Translations under genes and position numbers: made by a program | The notes under the pieces: model-generated | Databases searched by the model: none | What the model was told of the DNA's origin: nothing | Seen by the model: only the letters and a program-made list of their open reading frames with translations | In this document: positions 28,600 to 36,511 of the stretch, in pieces | How the letters are laid out: every line of letters begins with the position of its first letter | Numbering within the stretch: the stretch's first letter is position 1 | NCBI GenBank assembly: GCA_964555935.1 | Contig: CAZKUN010000011.1 | Span: 14,879-78,878 of the forward strand | Reading direction: 5' to 3' | DNA from: CAZKUN01 sp964555935 | GTDB taxonomy: Bacteria > Armatimonadota > Zipacnadia > Zipacnadales > VGFC01 | DNA: 64,000 nucleotides

Positions 28600-29760
28600 A
28601 TGACGCGAAACTGCGTGACGCTGCTGCTGATCGCCTCGGCCATCCCCGCGCTTCTGGTTGTGGCGAGTTGCCAAGATGGCGGCGACGCCGACGACACTCG
28701 GGATGAACGCGTGAAACAAGTCTCTGCTGACTGGGGTACGGATTGGTCCCGGCACTCAGTAGAATTGAACGCGTTCCGCGCCGGCGGCCCCTTGCGCGAT
28801 GGCATTCCCTCGATCGACGATCCCAAGTTCGTCTCGATTGCCGAGGCCCGCGAGTGGCTGGCAGGCAACGAGCCCGTGCTTGTGGTCGTCATCGACGGCG
28901 TGGCGCGCGCCTACCCGCTGCAGATCCTCATGTTCCACGAACTGGCCAACGACGTGCTGTCGGGTATCGCCATCCTCGCTTCGTACTGCCCGCTGTGCAA
29001 CGCGGCGATTGCCTTCGAGCGGACGGCCGACGAGCGCGTCCTCGAGTTCGGCGTGTCCGGTCTGCTTCGCAACTCAGACATGGTCATGTACGACCGCACG
29101 ACAGAGAGTCTCTGGCAGCAGTACAGCGGCGAGTGCATCGTGGGCGAACTCCTGGGGACGAAACTCAAGGCGATCCCGTCGTCAATGCTGAGCCCGGACC
29201 AGTTCGCGGAAGCCTATCCCAACGGCGAGGTGCTCTCGCGGGAGACGGGGCGGAACGCGCCTTACGGCCGGAACCCCTACGAACACTACGACGATCCGCT
29301 GACCCACCCCTTCGCGTTTGCCGGCGAGACGGACGCCCGCTTGGCGCCGAAGGCGCGCGTCGTGGGGCTTCACGTCGACGGGAAGCCTGTCGCGTACCCG
29401 CATCAGGCGCTGACCGGCTCCGGGGTCATCAATGACGTGCGAGGCGAGGCGCGCGTTGCGGTCTTTCACCTCCCGGGCGTTGCAAGCGCCCTCGACGAAG
29501 CCGAGATCGCCGCGAGTGCTGATGTCGGCGTGACCGGCGCGTTCGACCCGGTTGTGGAGGGCCGACGGCTCACGTTCGCGCGGGTCGACGGCGAGTTTGT
29601 CGATGATGAGACCCAGACCCACTGGGACATCCTCGGGCGAGCCACATCGGGGTCGCTGGCCGGCCGGCAGCTTCGCCAGTTGCTCCATCACGACACGTTC
29701 TGGTTCGCGTGGTTCGCGTTTGAGCCGGACACGGCCGTGTATGTGGGGGAGCAGCCGTAA
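28600..29760 (+). CDS. DUF3179 domain lipoprotein
   Basis: The N-terminus MTRNCVTLLLIASAIPALLVVASC carries a lipobox (VASC). The body matches DUF3179: FVSIAEAREWLAGNEPVLVV, YPLQILMFHELANDVLSG, SYCPLCNAAIAFER with its CPLC pair, and DTFWFAWFAFEPDT at the C-terminus. Members are widespread secreted or anchored proteins without known function. I chose ATG 28600 over the in-frame TTG 28576 because it places the positive residues directly before the hydrophobic stretch. It is divergent from the transglutaminase-like/SGNH gene across a 153-base region with no other feature I can support, and precedes the ABC exporter promoter. Confidence 0.85.
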   Translation: MTRNCVTLLLIASAIPALLVVASCQDGGDADDTRDERVKQVSADWGTDWSRHSVELNAFRAGGPLRDGIPSIDDPKFVSIAEAREWLAGNEPVLVVVIDGVARAYPLQILMFHELANDVLSGIAILASYCPLCNAAIAFERTADERVLEFGVSGLLRNSDMVMYDRTTESLWQQYSGECIVGELLGTKLKAIPSSMLSPDQFAEAYPNGEVLSRETGRNAPYGRNPYEHYDDPLTHPFAFAGETDARLAPKARVVGLHVDGKPVAYPHQALTGSGVINDVRGEARVAVFHLPGVASALDEAEIAASADVGVTGAFDPVVEGRRLTFARVDGEFVDDETQTHWDILGRATSGSLAGRQLRQLLHHDTFWFAWFAFEPDTAVYVGEQP

Positions 29761-29802
29761 CCCAGCCGCCGCCGGAGCGTACAGTCCTGCTGTAACGCGC
29801 GG

Positions 29803-29832
29803 TTGACACGCCCCCCGTGCGGGCGGTAGAAT
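29803..29832 (+). promoter_or_regulatory. sigma70-type promoter of the ABC exporter
   Basis: TTGACA (29803-29808) and TAGAAT (29827-29832) are separated by 18 bases. The expected transcription start is about 30 bases before the first exporter ATG at 29869. Confidence 0.75.
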
Positions 29833-29868
29833 CGCCCGGCTGTTCTTGCCCAGGATCCCGCTCTCCTC

Positions 29869-31596
29869 ATGCGCCTTGTTCTCAGACTGGTCTCCTACTT
29901 GCGCCCCCACTGGCACATGGCTGCGTTGGCCATTGCAGCCTTGGTCTGCGGCAACTTCCTGCGGCTGGCGCCCCCCGAGATCACGCGGCTGATCATCGAC
30001 CGCGTCTACGCCGAGGGGCGGCGCGAGTTACTGCTCCCGCTGTGTCTTGCACTGGTTGGGCTCGCGCTCGTGAGGGCAGTGCTGATCGTGTTTGAGATCT
30101 TCCTGTCCGAGGTCGCCGCCCAACGCTGGCTGTACGACCTCCGCCAACGCCTCTACGAGCACGTCCAACGTCTCCCGTTCAGCTTCCACAGCCGCTGGCC
30201 CACGGGCCAGTTGATGAGCCGTCTCAGCGGCGATGTGGACCAGCTTGGACGGTTCTTCTCGTTCGCGGGCATGCTGCTCGTCGGCAACATCCTCACGTTG
30301 ACCTTCGTCGCGGGCCGCTGCCTGACCATGAACTGGAAGCTCACCCTACTCTCGCTCTCCGTCGTCCCGCCCCTGTTCCTTGTCGCGTGGCAGTTTGGTC
30401 TGCGGATTCAGCCCTACTACGCCTTGGTCAGGCAGAAGGTCGCCGACCTGACGACGGTCATGCAAGAGAACATCGCGGGCGCTCGGGTCGTGCGAACGTA
30501 CAGTCGCGAGGACTTCGAGGTTGACAAGTTCCGCGGCCACGCCGAGAGCATTCTCGGCGGCACGCTTGGGTACGCCAAGCTCGAGGCCTTTGGCTTCCGG
30601 GTCATGGAGATGCTGGTCGCGCTCTCGCTCGCCATGGTGCTCTATTTCGGCGGACGCGAGGTCATCAACAACCCGGACATGACGCTGGGAATGTTGATCC
30701 AATTCTGGATGCTCATCGCCCAGCTCGTCTGGCCGGTAACGATGGCCGCGTACTGCGTCAATGTCTACTACCAGACGGTCGTGTCAGGCGGACGCGTGTT
30801 CGAGATCATGGACGCGGAGACCGAACTGCCCGATGGCGAGCGCGTCATTGACGATCCACAGGGGCGCGTTGAGTTTGATCGGGTGAGCTTCGGCTACGAC
30901 GAACGGACAACGCTGCGCGATGTCTCGCTCATGGTTGAGCCTGGCCAGACGGTCGCGTTACTGGGCGAGACGGGTTCAGGCAAGACGACGCTCGTGAACT
31001 TGCTCCCGCGCTTTTACGACCCCACCGACGGCTGCGTGCGCTTGGACGGGATCGACGTCCGCGAGCTGAAGCTCTCGTCGCTGCGCCGACACGTCGGCAT
31101 GGTGCTGCAGGACACGTTCCTGTTCTCCGCCACCCTCGCCGAAAACATCGCCTACGGCCGCCCGGACGCGACGATTCAACAGATCGAGGCGGCGGCTCGG
31201 GCCACGCAGCTCTGGGATTTCATCGAGACGCTCCCCAGCGGTCTCGACACCGAGGTGGGCGAGCGCGGCGTGACGCTGTCGGGTGGTCAGAAGCAGCGCG
31301 TGGCCATCGCCCGGACGCTGCTCATGGATCCCGGGGTATTGATCCTCGATGACTCGACTTCCAGCGTTGACACCGAGACTGAGGCCCGCATTCAGCAGGC
31401 GCTGCAAGTTCTCAAGGAAGGGCGCACGACGCTTGTCATCGCGCAGCGCCTCTCGACGGTGAAGGCCGCCGATCTCATCATCGTCATGGGGGACGGGCGC
31501 GTGATCGAGCAGGGGACGCACGAGGAATTGCTGGCACAAGGCAGCGCGTACCGCGAGATCTACGAGATGCAGCTTGCCGGACAGGAAGCCGTCTAG
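29869..31596 (+). CDS. ABC exporter half-transporter, degenerate-site subunit
   Basis: The 575-residue protein has an N-terminal six-helix exporter domain (~1-310) and a C-terminal ATPase. Walker A is GETGSGKTT (residues 366-374), the signature LSGGQKQR starts at 470, and Walker B is ILDDS, with Asp495 where the catalytic Glu is expected. The next gene encodes a canonical Glu. This pairing is the mark of heterodimeric exporters such as BmrC/BmrD and TM287/288, where one site is hydrolysis-poor. Substrates in this group include drugs, lipids and peptides. The stop codon lies nine bases before the ATG of the partner, so both are cotranscribed from the promoter at 29803. Confidence 0.92.
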   Translation: MRLVLRLVSYLRPHWHMAALAIAALVCGNFLRLAPPEITRLIIDRVYAEGRRELLLPLCLALVGLALVRAVLIVFEIFLSEVAAQRWLYDLRQRLYEHVQRLPFSFHSRWPTGQLMSRLSGDVDQLGRFFSFAGMLLVGNILTLTFVAGRCLTMNWKLTLLSLSVVPPLFLVAWQFGLRIQPYYALVRQKVADLTTVMQENIAGARVVRTYSREDFEVDKFRGHAESILGGTLGYAKLEAFGFRVMEMLVALSLAMVLYFGGREVINNPDMTLGMLIQFWMLIAQLVWPVTMAAYCVNVYYQTVVSGGRVFEIMDAETELPDGERVIDDPQGRVEFDRVSFGYDERTTLRDVSLMVEPGQTVALLGETGSGKTTLVNLLPRFYDPTDGCVRLDGIDVRELKLSSLRRHVGMVLQDTFLFSATLAENIAYGRPDATIQQIEAAARATQLWDFIETLPSGLDTEVGERGVTLSGGQKQRVAIARTLLMDPGVLILDDSTSSVDTETEARIQQALQVLKEGRTTLVIAQRLSTVKAADLIIVMGDGRVIEQGTHEELLAQGSAYREIYEMQLAGQEAV

Positions 31597-31605
31597 GACA
31601 GACCA

Positions 31606-33408
31606 ATGGCCCACCATCACCACATCGACGAGGAGCCGAAGGCGAGCCTGCTCGACTGGCGCCTCACCAAGCGCGTGGCCCGGCTGATGCGGCCGGCCGC
31701 CGGTTGGATGAGCCTTGCCACCGTGCTACTGCTGTGTGTCTCGCTCTTCAATCTCGTCCGACCCTGGCTGATCCAGCAGGGGTTGGATCGCTGCCTTGCC
31801 GAGGGCAGCTATAACCTCCCGCTCCTTGGCACGATCGTGCTGCTGTATGCGGGGGCCTCGGTGGGGTCGGCACTCTTCGGCGGCTTTGGGAGCTACATGC
31901 TCACGTGGGTGGGTCAGCGGACGCTGTTCTCGCTCCGCGTGGATCTCTTCAAGCATCTCCAGAGGCTGTCGATCCGCTTCTTTGATGAGCGCGAATCGGG
32001 CCGGCTCATCTCCCGCGCGACGAGCGACGTCGACGCCATTGATGAGATGGTCTCGCGCGGACCGGCTCAGGCGCTGATGGAACTCGCAACGCTCATTGGC
32101 GCGGTCGTCCTACTCTTCAGCACCGACGCGCCGCTGACGTGGGCGCTACTTGGCCTGCTGCCCGTCTTCTTCCTGATCATCCCCATATTCAGGTCGAGAT
32201 CGCTCGCGGCGTTTCGTCACACTCGGAAGAGCATCGCCGCGGTGAACGCCGACCTTCAGGAAACGATATCGGGCGTGCGCACCGTCCAAGCCTTCGCCCG
32301 TGAGGACGTCAATAGCCAGGATTTTGCCGAGAAGAATGCCGACAATCGCGCCGCCAACATTGGCGCGGCGAAGGTCTTCAGCTTCTTCTTCCCGGCCGTC
32401 GAGGTGCTCCACATACTCGGCGTGCTCATCATCCTGGGTTACGGCGGCATCCGGTTGATGACGCCTGACACGGGGATGACGATTGGGAAACTCACTGCGT
32501 TCCTGGGCTATCTGCAACTCTTCTTCATGCCGGTCCGCAACCTCACGCGGTTGTATAGCATCCTCCAGCGCGCGTGGTCGGGCGCTGAGCGCATCTTTGA
32601 GATCATGGACACGCCGCCGGAGGTGCCCGACATCGCCTCGGCCCCGCCGATGGCGCCTCTCGACGACACGGTGGCCTTTGAGAGGGTTACCTTCCACTAC
32701 AATCCCGAAGAGCCCGTGTTGAAGGATGTCAGCTTCGAGATCTCGCACGGGCAGACCATCGCGCTCGTCGGTCCCACTGGATCTGGGAAGACGACGCTGG
32801 TGAACCTCCTGGCGCGGATGTACGATCCCGTCCACGGTACGGTTCGGTTCGACGGGAAGGACATCCGGAACGTGCGGTTGCAGTCGCTTCGGAAGCAGAT
32901 CGCCACGGTTCTGCAGGACAGTTTCCTCTTCGCTGGGACGATCTCAGACAACATCCGCTACGCCCGACCGGATGCGACGGCTGAGGAGATCGAGGCGGCT
33001 GCCCGCACCGCTTGCGCGCATCAGTTCATCGAGCGCATGCCGGGCGGATACGACGCGGAAGTCCACGAGCGGGGGATGAACCTGTCGGCGGGTCAGCGGC
33101 AACTGCTCAGCTTCGCTCGGGCCATTCTCGCCGACCCGCGCATGTTGATACTCGATGAGGCCACCGCGAGCGTAGACACGCGCACGGAGCGACAGATCCA
33201 GGAAGGGCTGAGTCATCTGCTTGAGGGACGGACGTCATTCGTGATCGCGCACCGGCTCTCAACTATTGTCGGCGCGGATCAGGTGCTCGTCATCCAGCAC
33301 GGCGAAATTGTCGACCGTGGGACGCACCAGGAGTTGCTGGGAACGTCGCCGCTCTACCGCACGCTCTACACGATGCAGTTCCGCGAACTCGAGAACGGCG
33401 AAAAATAG
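31606..33408 (+). CDS. ABC exporter half-transporter, canonical-site subunit
   Basis: This is the partner of the preceding gene (600 residues): exporter membrane domain (~20-330), Walker A GPTGSGKTT (389-397), signature LSAGQRQ (493-499) and Walker B ILDEATASVD with Glu518. In the heterodimer, its LSAGQ signature would face the Asp-type Walker B of the partner, matching known degenerate sites. The N-terminus MAHHHHIDEE has four natural histidines. The start is supported by AGGA shortly upstream. The stop TAG at 33406-33408 lies inside the left arm of a palindromic element that separates it from the convergent HzsA-like operon. Confidence 0.92.
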   Translation: MAHHHHIDEEPKASLLDWRLTKRVARLMRPAAGWMSLATVLLLCVSLFNLVRPWLIQQGLDRCLAEGSYNLPLLGTIVLLYAGASVGSALFGGFGSYMLTWVGQRTLFSLRVDLFKHLQRLSIRFFDERESGRLISRATSDVDAIDEMVSRGPAQALMELATLIGAVVLLFSTDAPLTWALLGLLPVFFLIIPIFRSRSLAAFRHTRKSIAAVNADLQETISGVRTVQAFAREDVNSQDFAEKNADNRAANIGAAKVFSFFFPAVEVLHILGVLIILGYGGIRLMTPDTGMTIGKLTAFLGYLQLFFMPVRNLTRLYSILQRAWSGAERIFEIMDTPPEVPDIASAPPMAPLDDTVAFERVTFHYNPEEPVLKDVSFEISHGQTIALVGPTGSGKTTLVNLLARMYDPVHGTVRFDGKDIRNVRLQSLRKQIATVLQDSFLFAGTISDNIRYARPDATAEEIEAAARTACAHQFIERMPGGYDAEVHERGMNLSAGQRQLLSFARAILADPRMLILDEATASVDTRTERQIQEGLSHLLEGRTSFVIAHRLSTIVGADQVLVIQHGEIVDRGTHQELLGTSPLYRTLYTMQFRELENGEK

Positions 33409-33485
33409 GGACAGCAACCCATTTTCACCAAAAGTTCCACTGCCGTAGTCTGAAGAGTGAAAATGGGTTGCTGTCCCTATTTTTC
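33400..33485. repeat. long palindromic element, copy 2
   Basis: Perfect 29-base arms (33400-33428 and 33457-33485) flank a 28-base loop. The arm core TAGGGACAGCAACCCATTTT resembles copy 1 at 24204-24295. The left arm supplies the TAG stop of the ABC gene, and the right arm ends five bases before the stop codon of the convergent HzsA-like gene. Runs of A and T at the outer ends make it a credible terminator in both directions. Confidence 0.9.
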
Positions 33486-33490
33486 TATTC

Positions 33491-36400
33491 TTAGTACCCA
33501 CCCGTCGCCTGCGTTCCGCCGCGCACGCGATGTCCGAGTCGCATCGCCTCTAGCGTGTCCATGGCTAGTTGTTCGAGCCGATCGTACTTCTCCTGCCGAC
33601 CGGCGTCCGGTCCTGCTGGGGCAAAGCCCGCCATGTCGGCACGCGGACGCTCCGCCAGCGCCGCCGACCCGGCCTCGATGATCGCCAACGCCTCGGCGCG
33701 CCGGACGTCGCCCTCCGGCAGGTCCGCAAGGCACGGGCTCAAGTCCGGTCGGTCAAAGCTCACGCTGAGGTCGTCCTCGAGATCGTTCTTGTGGTCTCGG
33801 AAGTTCGTCCCCGTCAGTTCGCCCAGGCGCTCCAACTGCTCGTTCGTGAGCGGCGATCGGCCGAACTGGCGTCCGTGATATGCGCTCGCGTATGTCGGGT
33901 AGTACGGCGCGTTTATGTCGATCCACGTGGCGATGCGCTCGAAGCTCTCGCGGTCCAGTTCAACATCCTGATGCCCGGCTAGCAGCGTCTGGATCAGCTT
34001 GCTATTGTGCGATCCCCACGCATACGGCGCCTGTATCTCCGCCGGACCCGCGCCGACGACACCCGTGTAGCCCTTGCGCCAGAGTTCGTTGTAGCTCGTG
34101 CTAAACGCCAGGCCGCGGTCTCCCGACAGGTTGACTTTCTCCGCGCCGAGCTGGCCGTAGTCGTGGCAGCTCACGCAGTGCTGGTCAAACACGGGCTGCA
34201 CCTCGGCCGCGTAGCTGTAAAGCCGGGCCTCGCCGTACCACGGCGTCAGGTCGACCGGCGCCTCCGCGTACGCCGTTTTCGCCGCGTCGGTCGGCACGGT
34301 TGTCGAGCGCTCGTCATGGCATCCGATGCAACCGGTGGTTTCGCCGGGTCTGGTGATGACGCCGCTCCGCATCGACTGCACCATCATCCCCTTCTCGTCG
34401 AGTAGCTGGAAGTACACGTATGTATCGGCTGGCACCTTGAAGTACACGGACCCGTCCGGCTTCACCGGTACGGTGCCCAGAATGCGCTTGTTGTTGAAAT
34501 CGTGCCAGTTCATCGCCGGGGCCTGTTGACCGGCGGTGTTCCAGAAGTCCTGGGTCCAGAACCGCTTCTCCGGGCTCTCGACCACTCTCAGGTACTTCAC
34601 GCTGCCGCGCTCGACGGCGTCCATGCCCGTGCCCTGGTAGACGTCATGCACGTAGAAGCGGCCCTTCTTCTCGGCGATCTTTACGGCGTCAGGGATGGTC
34701 GGCGGGCGCTCGCGAGCCGCCAGCGGCATCGCGTCGTAGCACCCTCCGCCCTCGACATGCACGAGCACCTCGTTGCCGAACACGTCGATGAGGTAGATCC
34801 CCATCTCCTCGCCTTTACCCGTCATCCGCGAGCAGAGGAAGTACTTGTCGCTCAGCGGGAAGGGGTCCTCGTACTTCGGCGTGACGCCGACGAACTGATC
34901 GTAGTTGCCGACCATCACTCGATCCATCGCCGATGCCGGCCAGGTCTGCAGCACGGGAGTCTTGCCGTCGACGCCGAGGGCTCTATCCACGATGGCGAGG
35001 GCGCCCCACGGGCGGTCGTGGCATGAGCTGAAGTTGGCGATGATTTTTTGCGTGCCTGGGATGACGCGGGCTTCCAGCACGGCGCCCGGGCTGGGCGTGT
35101 TGTTGCCCCAGTAGACGTTGTGCTCCGTGCCGTCCGGGTTGCACGTCCAGAGGCCTTGTGCGTCGCCGAAGTTGCGGTCGATGTACTCCCATCGGTCGTA
35201 GAGAATCCGCCCGTCTGGCATCAGGTTCGGGTGACCCTCAAAGAGCGTGCTCTTGCCGATCTGGTGGATGTTCGCGCCGTCGGCATCCATCCGAAACACG
35301 TTGCCCATGATGTGCCGGTTGCACATGCAGTACTTCGGCTCGCGAGTCGAGCTGAACGCGATGCGGCCGTCAGGCAAGTACATTGGGTCGATGTCCGAGA
35401 CGCCCTCGCCGAAGGTCAGCTGTTTGAGCCCGGCGCCGATCTCGTCGATCTCGTAGACGTGATAGTCGTCGTCGATGTTGCGGCGCATCGAGAACAGAAC
35501 GCGCTCTCCGTCGAAGCTGGTGTCGAGATCGCGGGCGAGGCCCTCAGGCAAGTCGATGAGCGTCTGCACGCTGCCGGTGGCGACGTCGAGCACCTTCAGC
35601 GCGCCGCCGCCGCGGAAGCTGCCGGTGTTGATCTCTCCCGTCTGAAACAGCGTCGCCGTGTTGTGGTGGTCGCTGACGTACTGCGCCCGCACCACGAATG
35701 CGATGGGGTGCTCTGTGAGCAGGGGATTGGCGAGCAACGCCTCGCGAGCCAGGTCGTTGAGCGTAGTGCCGGCCTCGTTTCGCGCGGCGCCGTCGCTCGA
35801 GGTGAGGTCGGCGCGCGCGTCGGTAAGCCTCTCCAGCAGATCATCCGCCATGGGATACCGCGCGCCGAAGGTAGTTTTCAGGTCCTGAATTGCCCGCTCC
35901 AGCGAGTCGGCCCTCAGCCCGGCGGAGCCCAGGATCTTGCGGATCATGTCGGGATCGGGTGCGGTCGCGGCGGCCTCAATTGCCCGCGCTTCTTCGTCGG
36001 TGGGAGGCCTGAGGTCGTCCAACGTGATGTGCCCCCACCCGCCGGTCTCGCGGTCAACTATGACGACGTAGACCGGCTGACCCGTCAGTTCACCCAAGTC
36101 CCAGACCCGCCGGTGCATTGGTTGCGCGTTGGCGCCCTGCGCCCACCGCACGAGCGTATCGTCCTTCGCCAGGCACAGACCCACGCCAACGCCCGCGCCC
36201 TGGCCGCCGCCAACGAGCAGGCTGAGCAGGTCATCCTCAACCACGAATTCGGGCGAGCGCACGAGCCCGGTGAAACGGTCGCTCGGCGTGTTGTCTGATT
36301 GCTCGAGCGTGCTGAGGAAATACATGCCCTCTTTGTTGTAGGGTCCTTCGCTATGGTGGAAGTCGACGCGGTCCGTCAGCAACCGGTCGAAGCCGCCTTC

Positions 36401-36511
36401 GATGACCTCCCAGCCCTGCATGTCGCCGGTCTCGAAGTCGTAGGTCGGCCCGGCCGCCGCGATTCCGGTGGATAGCACGATCGCCAGTACGGGTAGGATG
36501 ACACGACTCAT
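33491..36511 (-). CDS. HzsA-like secreted dihaem cytochrome c-type protein
   Basis: The 1006-residue protein starts at ATG 36511 with GGGAG eight bases upstream; its signal peptide is SRVILPVLAIVLSTGIAAAG. An N-terminal beta-sandwich (~25-150) precedes a TolB/PD40-like propeller (~255-560, with YLPDGRIAFSSTREPKYCMC and LMPDGRILYDRWEY) and a C-terminal cytochrome region. Two haem motifs are present: Cys728, Cys731, His732 in TTGCIGCH and Cys779, Cys782, His783 in HCVSCHDYG. This is the layout of HzsA-related proteins found in many non-anammox bacteria. The ATG overlaps the stop of the upstream HzsA-like gene (ATGA), so the two are translationally coupled and may form one complex (inference). 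Confidence 0.85.
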   Translation of the reverse strand: MSRVILPVLAIVLSTGIAAAGPTYDFETGDMQGWEVIEGGFDRLLTDRVDFHHSEGPYNKEGMYFLSTLEQSDNTPSDRFTGLVRSPEFVVEDDLLSLLVGGGQGAGVGVGLCLAKDDTLVRWAQGANAQPMHRRVWDLGELTGQPVYVVIVDRETGGWGHITLDDLRPPTDEEARAIEAAATAPDPDMIRKILGSAGLRADSLERAIQDLKTTFGARYPMADDLLERLTDARADLTSSDGAARNEAGTTLNDLAREALLANPLLTEHPIAFVVRAQYVSDHHNTATLFQTGEINTGSFRGGGALKVLDVATGSVQTLIDLPEGLARDLDTSFDGERVLFSMRRNIDDDYHVYEIDEIGAGLKQLTFGEGVSDIDPMYLPDGRIAFSSTREPKYCMCNRHIMGNVFRMDADGANIHQIGKSTLFEGHPNLMPDGRILYDRWEYIDRNFGDAQGLWTCNPDGTEHNVYWGNNTPSPGAVLEARVIPGTQKIIANFSSCHDRPWGALAIVDRALGVDGKTPVLQTWPASAMDRVMVGNYDQFVGVTPKYEDPFPLSDKYFLCSRMTGKGEEMGIYLIDVFGNEVLVHVEGGGCYDAMPLAARERPPTIPDAVKIAEKKGRFYVHDVYQGTGMDAVERGSVKYLRVVESPEKRFWTQDFWNTAGQQAPAMNWHDFNNKRILGTVPVKPDGSVYFKVPADTYVYFQLLDEKGMMVQSMRSGVITRPGETTGCIGCHDERSTTVPTDAAKTAYAEAPVDLTPWYGEARLYSYAAEVQPVFDQHCVSCHDYGQLGAEKVNLSGDRGLAFSTSYNELWRKGYTGVVGAGPAEIQAPYAWGSHNSKLIQTLLAGHQDVELDRESFERIATWIDINAPYYPTYASAYHGRQFGRSPLTNEQLERLGELTGTNFRDHKNDLEDDLSVSFDRPDLSPCLADLPEGDVRRAEALAIIEAGSAALAERPRADMAGFAPAGPDAGRQEKYDRLEQLAMDTLEAMRLGHRVRGGTQATGGY

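Noticed and set aside
31606..31635. N-terminal HHHH as an engineered tag
   Set aside because: The four histidines are followed by natural sequence, no vector sequence is nearby, and the gene is in a native operon.
35048..36298. 416-codon plus-strand frame
   Set aside because: Antisense to an HzsA-like gene with haem motifs; composition is that of a shadow frame.
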